The position numbers and the translations under genes are program-made. Positions 11,413 through 22,199 of a DNA stretch of 64,000 nucleotides are shown in pieces. Under the pieces are notes generated by a model. It did not search any database and had not been told where the DNA came from. It was given only the letters and a program-made list of their open reading frames with translations. The DNA lies in NCBI GenBank assembly GCA_018398805.1, contig JAGFBZ010000947.1, forward strand, positions 366,501-430,500, given 5' to 3'. This stretch comes from Hirundichthys speculiger (lineage: Eukaryota > Chordata > Actinopteri > Beloniformes > Exocoetidae). Positions within the stretch are counted from its first letter, which is position 1. Every line of letters begins with the position of its first letter.

Positions 11413-11998
11413 CCTACTAGAAGCTGATTGATCACCCAGATTGATCATTTATTGAATATTTCAGACCACTGAAATAATTAACTTGGACAAAGTGAGGCCA
11501 GGTTTTGGGTTCCTAATATTGGTTTTAATAATTTTAGATGAATTGCCTCTCCCTAATATACTAACATCTACCATTACTCGTATATATATAGATATAAATA
11601 TTTGTGTGTGTGTGAACACGTAAATGGTTTCAACAATACTAGTCTCATTGTGGTTTGTGACGCTGGAGTTACTTAATTTTAAAGTACATGTCATGACATG
11701 TTTTCTGGATGTTTCTGGTCCGGTTTGAACCAGTTTCAGCTGACATTAAAAAAGCCTCCTGTAGATAAACTGTGAATTTCTTGTGTTGGATAAGTAGCAG
11801 CTGCTTTCTTCTCGTCATTAAAACATCCTGTTCCGATGAAAGTCTTGACTTTTCCCTCCAGTTCAGTCCATTTGAAAAACAAACACGGTCCGGGCGGAGC
11901 TTCTCTGGCGTCACCGCTGAATCGTCTTGGAGATGTTGACTCAGTGTCGTTGGGTGTAGCTGCAACGTAGCTCACTTGGCTGTTTCTTTCCTTATCAG
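11413..11998. other. region upstream of rapunzel-like gene, intron-like
   Basis: Single-copy DNA leading into a pyrimidine-rich acceptor (TTTCTTTCCTTATCAG) that ends at 11998. Two overlapping minus-strand open frames (11669-11975) show no recognisable domain and are not called. Confidence 0.4.
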
Positions 11999-12071
11999 GT
12001 TGTTGTGTTGTCAGAGGAGCTGAGGATCAGTCCAGAGTCCAGAGTCCAGAGTCCAGCAGCACCAGAGCACG
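11999..12071 (+). other. 5' UTR exon of the rapunzel-like gene
   Basis: Bounded by a strong acceptor (TTTCTTTCCTTATCAG ending at 11998) and a consensus donor GTGAGT at 12072. The exon has a small CCAGAGT tandem (3 copies) and no start codon that would extend into the coding frame. An 82-bp intron follows, with acceptor TTCTCTTCTCAG ending at 12154. Confidence 0.6.
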
Positions 12072-12172
12072 GTGAGTGAAGCTACACCACCACCAGCTCT
12101 TCAGCCTGCTCTTCTTTGCTTCTAGAAAAGGCTGATATCTCCTTCTCTTCTCAGCACCGGTCATCAGCTAAG

Positions 12173-13348
12173 ATGGAGAACCAGCTCCAGAAGCTCGTAG
12201 CCGAGAAGAAAGACATGGTGGAGACGGTGATGGAGGTGTTCGAGCAGGGAGCTGAAGTGGTGGCCAGCATCGCCGGCGACCTCTTTCCCGTTTTCTCCAT
12301 CGCTGCTCCAATCGTCAAACTAGCCCTGGACAACGTGGAGAGCAAAGAGGCGGCGTTCATGAAGGAGCAGTTCCAGAAGGTCCGAGACCGCCTGGAGGTG
12401 GTCTCCGAGGAAATCCAGAGGATCAACGATGAGATCAAGAAGAGCGGTGTGGATGCTGCGTACTTCTCGGTCGAGGAGAACATCACCAACCAGTTCAGGA
12501 AGTACATGGACATCCTCAACGCCAAACCCAAGTTCAGGGATGTCAAGAAGAAGCTCTTCCTGGAGCATTTCGCCAAAACCGGCGGGAATAAAAACCTCCA
12601 CACGCTCTACGGTGCCGTGACGGGAGATAACTTCTCTGGAGAAACTGTGCTGGAGATCATCCTCAACTACGAGGAGAAGAGCCGCCGGCCCATGGAGGAC
12701 TTCTGCGCCCGTCTGAAGAAGCTGTTCTGCATCGGGCTCATCGCGCTGTTGGGCCACGCAGCTCTGAAAGGCTACGATGAGGAGGAGTCGCTCCTGAAGG
12801 ACTGGGGGGAGAAGATGAAGGACGTCCAGCTGAAGATGAACAGTGTCATCGAGGAATGCATCGTTGGCTTCCCCCAACAAGCTGAGCTGGATTCCCGCCG
12901 GCTGGTGAGAGACCAGGCGGGTCTGACCAACCAGCAGCTGGCCGACGCCCTGGTGGAGAAGCTGAAGAAGAAGTACGACTGGGTGGGCTGGTCCGTGCGG
13001 GTCTTCAGATCCCCGTCTGGCCTCTTCGCCAACAAGAAGGATCACCACTGCTCAACTGGGAAGAGTCGCTTCCAGGTGAACGCTTCTGATGAGAAACTAA
13101 ACATCTGCGTGTCCTACAGTGCTTCGCCTGAGCCGCTGGAGAAGAACCAGATTCAGCAGGTGATCCAGAGCCAGAAGAAGCTGACGGTGGTGGTCGTAGC
13201 AGAGACTCTGTTCGAGAAGCTGCCGGGCGACTGTGTGGTTCACACGGTGAAAACCAGCAAAGACCTGGCCTGCTCCTGGAGCTTCGGAGACCAGCTCCAC
13301 TACTGGGAGGAGCACAAGAACCTCTACGTCTGTGTTCACTCAGCCTGA
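12173..13348 (+). CDS. rpz: rapunzel-like protein
   Basis: A 391-residue protein in one uninterrupted coding exon. The start chosen is the ATG at 12173, 18 bp after a splice acceptor; an upstream in-frame ATG at 12116 falls in the preceding intron. Visible layout: a short charged N-terminus, a hydrophobic segment at about residues 29-52 (VASIAGDLFPVFSIAAPIVK), a heptad-rich helix at about 55-90, a second hydrophobic helix at about 184-198 (LFCIGLIALLGHAAL), and a mixed C-terminal domain ending in VCVHSA. Length, single coding exon and overall pattern fit the fish-specific rapunzel family (rpz, rpz2-5 in zebrafish, often clustered). Zebrafish rapunzel mutants show fin and skeletal overgrowth; the molecular function is unknown. 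Which paralogue this is cannot be told from sequence alone. Codon use is GC-rich at third positions, unlike the flanks, supporting a real gene. It lies between a 28-bp and an 11-bp minisatellite. Confidence 0.85.
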   Translation: MENQLQKLVAEKKDMVETVMEVFEQGAEVVASIAGDLFPVFSIAAPIVKLALDNVESKEAAFMKEQFQKVRDRLEVVSEEIQRINDEIKKSGVDAAYFSVEENITNQFRKYMDILNAKPKFRDVKKKLFLEHFAKTGGNKNLHTLYGAVTGDNFSGETVLEIILNYEEKSRRPMEDFCARLKKLFCIGLIALLGHAALKGYDEEESLLKDWGEKMKDVQLKMNSVIEECIVGFPQQAELDSRRLVRDQAGLTNQQLADALVEKLKKKYDWVGWSVRVFRSPSGLFANKKDHHCSTGKSRFQVNASDEKLNICVSYSASPEPLEKNQIQQVIQSQKKLTVVVVAETLFEKLPGDCVVHTVKTSKDLACSWSFGDQLHYWEEHKNLYVCVHSA

Positions 13349-13394
13349 AGTTTTCACTGATGGAAGTCGTTCTGTTCTTCTAGCTCGCACACAT

Positions 13395-14447
13395 AATCCA
13401 GTAGTCCTCTAATGCTCCTCTGATGCTCCTCTGATGCTCCTCTGATCGTCCTCTAATGCTCCTCTTCTCCTCTGATGCTCCTCTATGCTCCTCTACTGCT
13501 CCTCTACTGCTCCTCTGATGCTCCTCTGATCGTCCTCTGATGCTCCTCTGATCGTCCTCTACTGCTCCTCTGATGCTCCTCTACTGCTCTCTACTGCTCC
13601 TCTACTCCTCCTCTACTGCTCTCTACTGCTCCTCTGATCGTCCTCTAATGCTCCTCTACTGCTCCTCTACTCCTCCTCTACTGCTCTCTACTGCTCCTCT
13701 GATGCTCCTCTACTGCTCCTCTGATCGTCCTCTAATGCTCCTCTACTGCTCCTCTACTCCTCCTCTACTGCTCTCTACTGCTCCTCTGATGCTCCTCTAC
13801 TGCTCCTCTGATCGTCCTCTAATGCTCCTCTGATGCTCCTCTATCACTACTCTGATGCTCCTCTACTGCTCCTCTACTGCTCCTCTGATGCTCCTCTACC
13901 ACTCCTTTGATGCTCCTCTACTGCTGCTCTGATGCTCCTCTACCACTCCTTTGATGCTCTACTGCTCCTCTGATGCTCCTCTACTTCTCCTCTGATGCTA
14001 CTCTACTGCTCCTCTAATGCTCCTCTACTGCTCCTCTGATACTCCTCTACTGCTCCTCTGATGCTCCTCTACTTCTCCTCTGATGCTCCTCTACCGCTCC
14101 TCCTCTGCTGCTCCTCTACTTCTCCTCTGATGCTCCTCTACTTCTCCTCTGATGCTCCTCTACTTCTCCTCTGATGCTCCTCTACTGCTGCGCCTTTGAT
14201 GCTCCTCTACCGCTCCTCCTATGCCTGATGCTCCCCTACCGCTCCTCTGATGCTCCTCTACCGCTCCTCTACTGCTCCTCTACTGCTCCTCTGATGCTCC
14301 TCTACTGCTCACTGCTCCTCTACTGCTCCTCTACTGCTCCTCTACTGCTCCTCTACCGCTCCTCTACTGCTCCTCTACTGCTCCTCTGATGCTCCTCTGC
14401 TTCTCTACTGCTCCTCTACTTCTCCTCTACTGCTCCTCTGCTGTGTT
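13395..14447 (+). repeat. 11-bp minisatellite TGCTCCTCTAC/TGCTCCTCTGA
   Basis: About 90 copies of an 11-bp unit with two main endings (AC or GA) and a CGTCCTC variant. It begins only about 45 bp after the rapunzel-like stop codon, and the first AATAAA seen downstream is at 14896, so the array probably lies within the 3' UTR. Repeat-derived open frames at 13573-13833 and 14174-14389 are not genes. Confidence 0.95.
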
Positions 14448-14895
14448 GTGAGGTTGTCACATCATAGAAAAGGTGAAGGACAATCAGAAGATTGTCAGGA
14501 GAGATTCAGGGTTGATGACACCTTCAAGCTTCAGTCCAGGTGTGTCTGATGGTAACGCAGTCACACCTGTAAGCTTCAGTCCAGGTGTGTCTGATGGTAA
14601 TGATGGTAAACTCTGAACAGAAAAAAAGATGGAGGACGTCTGACTCCACACTTCACTACTAAATCCTTCTTTTAAAAGTTTTTTATTTTTTTTTTTTTTA
14701 CGTGTATAAGTTTCTTTACAAACTCCTAAATGAACTTTAATCTGACTTCAAACTGTCTGGTTGTGCAGATGGAAACTTCTACCAGATCAGAACTCTTTAA
14801 ACTTTAATGTTGGAGTCAACAGTGATTATTTAGAGATAATGATCAATCCTTTATTGATCTTCCTTATCAGAACATAACTGACTGCAGAGGCTCTG

Positions 14896-14901
14896 AATAA
14901 A
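14896..14901 (+). terminator. candidate polyadenylation signal for rapunzel-like gene
   Basis: AATAAA in CTGAATAAAGACTCTGTTGTG, about 1.55 kb past the stop codon, and the first canonical hexamer I see after the coding region. A T/GT-rich stretch follows (TTGTGATTGTTTT). A second possible signal (TAATAAAC) is near 15138. Confidence 0.4.
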
Positions 14902-15264
14902 GACTCTGTTGTGATTGTTTTACATGTTTTCTGGGTTTCAGTACACATCTGTAACATCTGTAATGTAACATCTGTAACATCTGTGTTTTTTTCTTCCAGC
15001 AACTGTGATTGAATTACTTTGAATATTAATTAATATCCAACAAAAACAAGTGCTTGCTGTTAAAATGTTCCTGTTGCACATCTGTTTTTTTTTCTTTTAT
15101 GTATTTCGGTTAATCCCTGTCTCAGATTCAATATTATAATAAACTTAAATCAGTTTCAAGTCTGCAGATGCTTGTTAATAATTAAACAGATCTAATCAGT
15201 CTCATCTAACCTTCAGCCACGAGGACGTGGTTTTTTTATTTGACTTATGTGGGCTTTAATGAAA

Positions 15265-15299
<35 letters not shown>
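15265..15299 (+). repeat. poly-G run of 35
   Basis: Thirty-five consecutive G residues after GAAA. This is long enough to fold as a G-quadruplex on the plus strand. Homopolymer length is prone to sequencing error, so the true number may differ. Confidence 0.9.
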
Positions 15300-15304
<5 letters not shown>

Positions 15305-15914
15305 GACCTGGACCACCACAAGATGGTTTTACCTGAGTCTGGTCTAGGGGGGCGCGGGGCTAATTTACAGGATCACTCTAGAGAAAGAATTAATTGTATA
15401 AATCAATGCTGAAGGAGCAGAAGTTTCTGGAAGCTCCTGAATGTTTCTTCTATTCGCTTTAACCCAGATGTTAACAGATGTTTAGTCCACCAGGAAAAAA
15501 ACTTCACATACCGGCTGCTCCTTCAAAACCTTTATTTACGGCTTCGTCCATCATCCATCCTGCACATCAAACTTGGAGGTTTAAGACCATTTTGAAGCTT
15601 TGGAAAAGCAGAATACAGGTCTTCAAATAAACTTGTGAAAGAGATTTAAAACTAACTAACTCTTTTATTCTGGTAAATGTACAAAGTAGAAATATATTTC
15701 TAATTTTGGTATAATTGTAGTAGTTTGGTATAAAAATAATTCAAACTGTTTAACCAGCATTAGTTGTATCTGTATTTGCTTTCAAGACTTTTTTTTTTTT
15801 TTTTACAGTTATGTAAAATAAAAAACAAACATGATCTGCAAATCATTGTTTCATACTTGTATCTTTTTCTTCAATATTTCATTGATTAAAGCAAATGCAG
15901 AGAGAGAGTCCAGA
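15300..15914. other. unassigned intergenic DNA
   Basis: AT-rich single-copy sequence with short A and T runs (for example T16 near 15790). No gene recognised. Confidence 0.4.
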
Positions 15915-17300
15915 TGGGGACCAGTCTGAGACCAGTCTGAGTCAGTGGTTGGTGTTAAAAAGGTCCGTTTCACCAGTCTGGAGTCCGTGTCTGACCAGTC
16001 TGAGTTGTTTGGTGTTAAAAAGGTCCGTTTCACCATCTGAGACCAGTCAGTGGTAGACCAGTTGAGTCTGAGTGTTGTGATGTTAAAAGGTCCGTTTCAC
16101 CGTCTGAGACCAGTCTGAGACCAGTCTGAGTCAGTGGTTGGTGTTAAAAAGGTCCGTTTCACCAGTCTGAGACCAGTCTGAGACCAGTCTGAGTCAGTGG
16201 TTGGTGTTAAAAAGGTCCGTTTCACCAGTCTGAGACCAGTCTGAGACCAGTCTGAGTCAGTGGTTGGTGTTAAAAAGGTCCGTTTCACCACAGTCTGAGA
16301 CCAGTCTGAGACCAGTCTGAGTCAGTGGTTGGTGTTAAAAGGTCTGTTTCACCAGTCTGAGACCATTCTGCTGAAAAAAGACCAGTCTGAGACCAGTCAG
16401 TGGTTGGTGTTAAAAAGGTCCGTTTCACCAGTCTGAGACCAGGCTGAGACCAGTCTGAGGTCAGTGGTTGGTGTTAAAAAGGTCTGTTTCACACCAGTCT
16501 GAGACCAGTCTGACCAGAAGTGTTGGTGTTAAAAAGGTCCGTTTCACCAGTCTGAGACCAGTCTGAGACCAGTCTGAGACCAGTCTGAGACCAGTCTGAG
16601 TCAGTGGTTGGTGTTAAAAAGGTCCGTTTCACCAGTCTGAGACCAGTCTGAGACCCAGTCTGAGTCAGTGGTTGGTGTTAAAAAGGTCCGTTTCACCAGT
16701 CTGAGACCAGTCTGAGACCAGTCTGAGTCAGTGGTTGGTGTTAAAAAGGTCCGTTTCACCAGTCTGAGACCAGTCTGAGACCAGTCTGAGTCAGTGGTTG
16801 GTGTTAAAAAGGTCCGTTTCACCAGTCTGAGACCAGTCTGAGACCAGTGAGTCAGTGGTTGGTGTTAAAAAGGTCCGTTTCACCAGTCTGAGACCAGTCT
16901 GAGACCAGTCTGAGTCAGTGTTTGGTGTTAAAAAGGTCCGTTTCACCAGTCTGAGACCAGTCTGAGACCAGTCTGAGTCAGTGGTTGGTGTTAAAAAGGT
17001 CCGTTTCACCAGTCTGAGACCAGTCTGAGACCAGTCTGAGTCAGTGGTTGGTGTTAAAAGGTCAGTTTCACCAGTCTGAGACCAGTCTGAGTCAGTGGTT
17101 GGTGTTAAAAAGGTCCGTTTCACCAGTCTGAGACCAGTCTGACGAGAGAGTCAGTTGGTGGTGAAAAAGGTCCGTTTCACCAGTCTGAGACCAGTCTGAG
17201 ACCAGTCTGAGTCAGTGGTTGGTGTTAAAAAGGTCCGTTTCACCAGTCTGAGACCAGTCTGAGTCAGTGGTTGGTGTTAAAAAGGTCCGTTTCACCAGTC
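15915..17300 (-). repeat. 63-bp minisatellite, about 20 copies
   Basis: The unit contains one to three copies of the sub-repeat GTCTGAGACCA, then GTCAGTGGTTGGTGTTAAAA and AGGTCCGTTTCACCA. The dominant length is 63 bp, a multiple of three, so the minus strand stays open over several units (peptide block KRTFLTPTTDSDWSQTGL). There is no start context, splicing signal or flanking gene, so it is not called coding. Confidence 0.95.
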
Positions 17301-17639
17301 TGGGTTCGGGTTCAGAGAAGCAGCAGACGTGTGAACTTACAGACAGTAAAACAAACTACAGATACTCCAGGAGGCCGACTGAAGGATTTCATCTTACAGC
17401 TTAGAGAAATGAGGAAAGGATGGTTTGGGTTTTGTAGTCTGGAAACACCCATGGTGCTCTATAATCATGTGGTTGTGGCTTTTCTATCTTTGGCTCTCAA
17501 ACCCTGGAGTCCCTACAGCTGGTTACAGCAGCAGAACAACAAGTGGATCTGAGGAGGGTTGAGACGTTCAGAGCTGCTGCTACTGAACATAAACCATCCA
17601 AACCCAATCACTGGGTCAAACCTCTCTGAAACTGGTCTG

Positions 17640-17990
17640 CTTCCTCCCATTCACAGCCATTTTCACCGGTACTGAACCCACCGGACCAACCACAACAGGA
17701 CAGGGTTTTTACTCGGCCTCATACAGGAGTGTCCAATCACTATTCAGAACCACCAAGATGTCTGCAGAACAGGGGATCAATCCTGCCATCAACCAGTTTT
17801 CATTCTCCAGCATTCCTGCTGTTGAGTCTGCTTGTAGCTCCGCCTCCTTCACAGGATTCTCTGATTGGTTGCATGTCTACCCAATAACGTCCAGAGGCTG
17901 TTTCTTCTGCTTCAGTTGGTACCGCCCCCTGCAAACCAGTGACCAGTCCAGAAGAACCAGACTGGTCCTTTCAAAGAGGGAAACAATCAG
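17640..17990. other. unassigned DNA, possibly decayed interspersed repeat
   Basis: Contains CACCGGACCAACCACAACAG, similar to 5690-5705. An open frame at 17758-18186 runs into the ATTC array and shows no motif. Confidence 0.3.
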
Positions 17991-18012
17991 GACATCTGGC
18001 CAGACAGAACAT

Positions 18013-18342
18013 AGTCATTCATTCATTCATTCATTCATTCATTTTCATTCATTCATTCATTCATTCATGCATTCATTCATTCATTCATCCATTCATTCAT
18101 TCATCCATTCATTCATTCATTCATTTATTCATTCATTCATTCATGCATTCATTCATTCATTTATTCATTCATTCATTCATTCATAAATGAAGGCATTCAT
18201 TCATTCATTCATTCATTCATTCATTTATTCATTCATCCATTCATCCACTCATTCATTAATTAATTAATTCATTCATTCATTCATTCATTCATTCATTCAT
18301 TCATCCACTCATTCATTCATTCATTCATTCATTCATTCATCA
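18013..18342 (+). repeat. ATTC tetranucleotide microsatellite
   Basis: About 80 ATTC units with a few ATCC, ATGC, ATTT and TAAT interruptions. A shorter block of the same motif is at 21715-21738. Confidence 0.97.
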
Positions 18343-18644
18343 AGTAGAACCCAGAACAACAACCAGTACCTGTGAGAATAACTGGGACGTACCATTAGTG
18401 GGTTGAACACAACAATTACATCCATACTTACATGAAATTACAGCAACATATTATTTACATTAAATTCCTGCTCATTTATTCCACAAACTTTAACAAACAA
18501 TGTACTTTTTATCATTTGCTCCTTGGTTGGCTTTGCTTTTAAGAGTGGACAGTTGCCAAGGGATTAATCTCCCTGAGGGGACAAATATAAACTGAGACTT
18601 TGATGTGAACCCCACATTTGTTTATGAAAACATTTCTGTTCAGT

Positions 18645-20362
18645 AAAGCCTACAGTTAGTCTAAACTATAGTGTGTAGGGGCTAATAGTTATAGCTAGTC
18701 TAACTAGTGTGTAGGGGCTAATAGTTATAGCTACAGTTAGTCTAAACTATAGTGTGTAGGGGCTAATAGTTATAGCTACAGTTAGTCTAAACTATAGTGT
18801 GTAGGGGCTAATAGTTATAGCTACAGTTAGTCTAAACTATAGTGTGTAGGGGCTAATAGTTATAGCTACAGTTAGTCTAAAACTATAGTGTAGGGGCTAA
18901 TAGTTAAGCTACAGTTAGTCTAAACTAGTGTGTAGGGGCTAATAATAGTTATAGCTACAGTTAGTCTAAACTATAGTGTGTAGGGGCTAATAGTTATAGC
19001 TACAGTTAGTCTAAACTATAGTGTGTAGGGGCTAATAGTTATAGCTACAGTTAGTCTAAACTATAGTGTGTAGGGGCTAATAGTTATAGCTACAGTTAGT
19101 CTAAACTATAGTGTGTAGGGGCTAATAGTTATAGCTACAGTTAGTCTAAACTATAGTGTGTAGGGGCTAATAGTTATAGCTACAGTTGTCTAAACTATAG
19201 TGTGTAGGGGCTAATAGTTTATAGCTACAGTTAGTCTAAACTATAGTGTGTAGGGGCTAATAGTTATAGCTACAGTTAGTCTAAACTATAGTGTGTAGGG
19301 GCTAATAGTTTATAGCTACAGTTAGTCTAAACTATAGTGTGGTAGGGCTAATAGTTATAGCTACATTAGTCCTAAACTATAGTGTGTAGGGGCTAATAGT
19401 TTATAGCTACAGTTAGTCCTAAACTATAGTGTGTAGGGCTAATAGTTATAGCTACAGTTAGTCTAAACTATAGTGTGTAGGGGCTAATAGTTTATAGCTA
19501 CAGTTAGTCTAAACTATAGTGTGTAGGGGCTAATTAGTTATAGCTACAGTTAGTCTAAACTATAGTGTGTAGGGGCTAATAGTTATAGCTACAGTTATTC
19601 TAAACTAAAGTGTGTAGGGCTAATAGTTATAGCTACAGTTAGTCTAAACTATAGTGTGTAGTAGGGGCTAATAGTTATAGCTACAGTTAGTCTAAACTAT
19701 AGTGTGTAGGGGCTAATAGTTATAGCTACAGTTAGTCTAAACTATAGTGTGTAGGGGCTAATAGTTTATAGCTACAGTTAGTCTAAACTATAGTGTGTCT
19801 AGGGCTAATAGTTATAGCTACAGTTAGTCTAAACTATAGTGTGTAGGGGCTAATAGTTATAGCTACAGTTAGTCTAAACTATAGTGTGTAGGGGCTAATA
19901 GTTTAGTAGCTACAGTTTAGTCTAAACTATAGTGTGTAGGGGCTAATAGTTTATAGCTACAGTTTAGTCTAAACTATAGTGTGGGGCTAAATAGTTATAG
20001 CTACAGTTAGTTATATAGTGTAGGGCTAAGTTATAGCTACTTCGTCTAACTATATGTGTGTAGGGGCTAATAGTTATAGCTACAGTTAGTCTAAACTATA
20101 GTGTGTAGGGGCTAATAGTTATAGCTACAGTTAGTCTAAACTATAGTTGTGTAGGGGCTAATAGTTTAGCTAACTAAACTAGTTAGTCAGTAGTCTAAAC
20201 TATAGTGTGTAGGGCTAATAGTTATAGCTACAGTTAGTCTAAACTATAGTGTGTAGGGGCTAATAGTTATAGCTACAGTTAGTCTAAACTATAGTGTGTA
20301 GGGGCTAATAGTTATAGCTACAGTTAGTCTAAACTATAGTGTGTAGGGGCTAATAGTTATAG
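18645..20362 (+). repeat. 45-bp minisatellite, about 38 copies
   Basis: The unit runs CTACAGTTAGTCTAAACTAT, then AGTGTGTAGGGGCTAATAGT, then TATAG. It is rich in small palindromes (CTATAG, TAGCTA). Units near 19960-20200 are more rearranged than the rest, suggesting an older internal junction. Confidence 0.97.
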
Positions 20363-20616
20363 CCATAGTTGTAGTAGCTCAGACTAGAGTAGCTCGTCTT
20401 AATCACAGCTTCATCATAGCTATGCTGCTATAGGCCTACACTGCAGGGGGACGCCAACATAATCTGCTGAGTGTAGGTGTGTTCAGGGTGTCGGTTGCCG
20501 TGGTGACCGGTGATCTAGTCCTCTGACCATCTCACCTCAGTGCTGCTGCCAACATCTGTTTATACAGTCATCTCTGTAGTTCATGTACTAGCTAGAAAAG
20601 CACTCTGAGAGCGCAG

Positions 20617-20930
20617 ACCTCCGCCAAGCTCAACAGTTCCTCATATAGTGGATCAGATCCGGATCAGCCTTTGAAATTTGATAGAGGTTCCCATTGTCAA
20701 TCCCTGAGTGAATTTTCATGAGTTTTGGGCAATAATTAACGGAGATATTGAGAAACAAAATCCAGGATTTCTTCTGGATCACAGCCAAAATGAAACCAGT
20801 TCTTTCTTTTTTCACATTTCTGACAACTACTGAACATTTCATCAAAATCCACCCATAACTTTTTGAGTTATCTTGTACACAGACAAACAGACAGATAAAC
20901 GCCATCGAAAACATAACCTCCTTGGCGGAG
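20617..20930. mobile_element. interspersed repeat with CTCCGCCAAG/CTTGGCGGAG ends (RTE-like tail)
   Basis: Starts ACCTCCGCCAAG (20617-20628) and ends CTTGGCGGAG (20921-20930), perfect inverse 10-mers. Internally it has the CATTTCATCAAAATCCACCC and ACAGACAAACAGACAGATAA type segments known from RTE-class LINE 3' tails and derived short elements. No coding capacity remains. Assignment to the RTE class is from memory of the family and moderately sure. Confidence 0.6.
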
Positions 20931-21000
20931 GGTAACAATGAACCAGTCAGAATAGAATTATTAGTTCTAAAGTTAATAGATAATAATGTAATGCCAGGAT

Positions 21001-21100
21001 TTACCGTATTGCCCCTAATACAGGATGATATTTTATTCTAGAAATCATAGTCTCATAAATGGGGGTCGTCTTATAATCGCAGATGAGAATTGTCTATTGC
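21001..21100. mobile_element. fragment of a TACCGTATT-type DNA MITE
   Basis: TTACCGTATTGCCCCTAATA followed by GGGGGTCGTCTTATAATCG recalls the ends of a common fish MITE (CCGTATTGGCCC...GTCGTCTTATA). Only a partial, degenerate copy is present. Confidence 0.3.
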
Positions 21101-21471
21101 AGTTACACATCTGTGCCACTAGTTGGAGCTAAACCTCAGTAACCAGTCAGAATGGAGCAGATCTGATGATAAATGGAGGAACACGGCTCAACACGATGAT
21201 GACAGAGCTGGACGTTGTAGCCTGGACGGTGAACAGTGAGGATGGATGCAGCTGCTTTGGCATCGACAATTAAATCCTCCAACCCCTCTTCCCCCCACCC
21301 ACTCAGGCGGTGTCCTGTCTGGTGTGGTAGATCCCGGCCTCTATTCACCTTTTCGACTTAAAAATTGTGGACATGCGCCCCCTAGTGGCCCCGCCATAAC
21401 TGGAGTGTGCGGTGCTCCACCAACTAACCCAAACACAGCAGCGTGGAGCATCTGTTACTGATAACGCAGAC

Positions 21472-21522
21472 ATGTCTTGGATTGATGATGTTAGGCAGTG
21501 GCCTCCAGTTACAGATGAAGGT
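21472..21522 (+). pseudogene. possible first-exon fragment of a transposon-associated gene
   Basis: ATG at 21472 opens MSWIDDVRQWPPVTDEG and then meets GTAGTT, a possible donor. The WxxDVxxWPPV pattern recalls N-termini of THAP/SWIM-type transposon-linked proteins in fish, and a THAP pseudo-exon lies about 350 bp away on the other strand. The segment is very short, so confidence is low. Confidence 0.25.
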
Positions 21523-21865
21523 AGTTTATCGCTGTTTTTAATGATTGGTTATGGAAATAGCATGATCTATTCCCATAATCAAACACTAAAAACTGTGGAA
21601 CGCTGCAACGCTAACTATAACTAACGTCAACAAGCCATAAAGATTATGCTACTGTAACGTTAACGCTAGCGGTAAATTAGGCTATGTGTTAATGTTATAT
21701 TTAACTTATTTTATCATTCATTCATTCATTCATTCATTGTTTTATAGGCTTGTGCTAGCGCCGAGGGCTACAGTAGCCTCATACTGCTGTTCTTTCGGCC
21801 AGAATCGTCCGGGACTCTCAGCGAGACTATGAGTAGTACGAGATTGAATGTTAACGAAAACTCAC

Positions 21866-22073
21866 CCGGCTGTATTCATTTGGAACAAAGTCCTTTCTGT
21901 TGATATTTTTCACCCACGTCTTCCTAACTTCTTGTTCTGCAAACAAGGCAGTCTTCGTGCAGTAAAGGCTTGTGTATTTCACATATTTTCTTCTTCTTCT
22001 ATTGTTGAATTTTCACGCCATTGTTGGCACAGTTTATGACGGAACATGTATTCCCACTCGACCGACTCGACAT
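21866..22073 (-). pseudogene. THAP-domain first exon, degenerate
   Basis: On the minus strand the ATG at 22073 begins MSSRSSGNTCSVINCANNG, giving a Cys-x4-Cys pair as at the start of a THAP zinc finger, then an in-frame TAG. After a frame change the sequence reads RKTWVKNINRKDFVPNEYSR, matching the W...R..F.P..YSR stretch of THAP domains, and ends at the donor GTGAGT (65 to 60 in 21860-21865). THAP domains are site-specific DNA-binding zinc fingers of P-element-type transposases and host proteins. The stop and frameshift mean it is a broken exon, probably from a domesticated or transposon-borne THAP gene. Confidence 0.55.
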
Positions 22074-22199
22074 TATAAAAAAATATATTTGTAGAAAGAG
22101 AAAAACACTGGTTAATCTGCGAGCCGGTGAAAGTGTCGCTCTGTAGCACAACCCAGCAATGGCGGACAGGGTACTTCCGGGGGGCTGGCCCGAAAAGGT

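Noticed and set aside
12320..13048. A 242-codon minus-strand open frame and other antisense frames across the rapunzel-like gene
   Set aside because: Shadow of the GC-rich coding exon on the plus strand, with no independent motif.
15851..17123. Minus-strand repeat protein KRTFLTPTTDSDWSQTG
   Set aside because: A 63-bp unit that is a multiple of three keeps one frame open. Indels break it several times, and no promoter or splice context is visible.
17271..17552. A 93-codon plus-strand frame leaving the 63-bp array
   Set aside because: Begins within the repeat, with no motif and no splice or promoter support.
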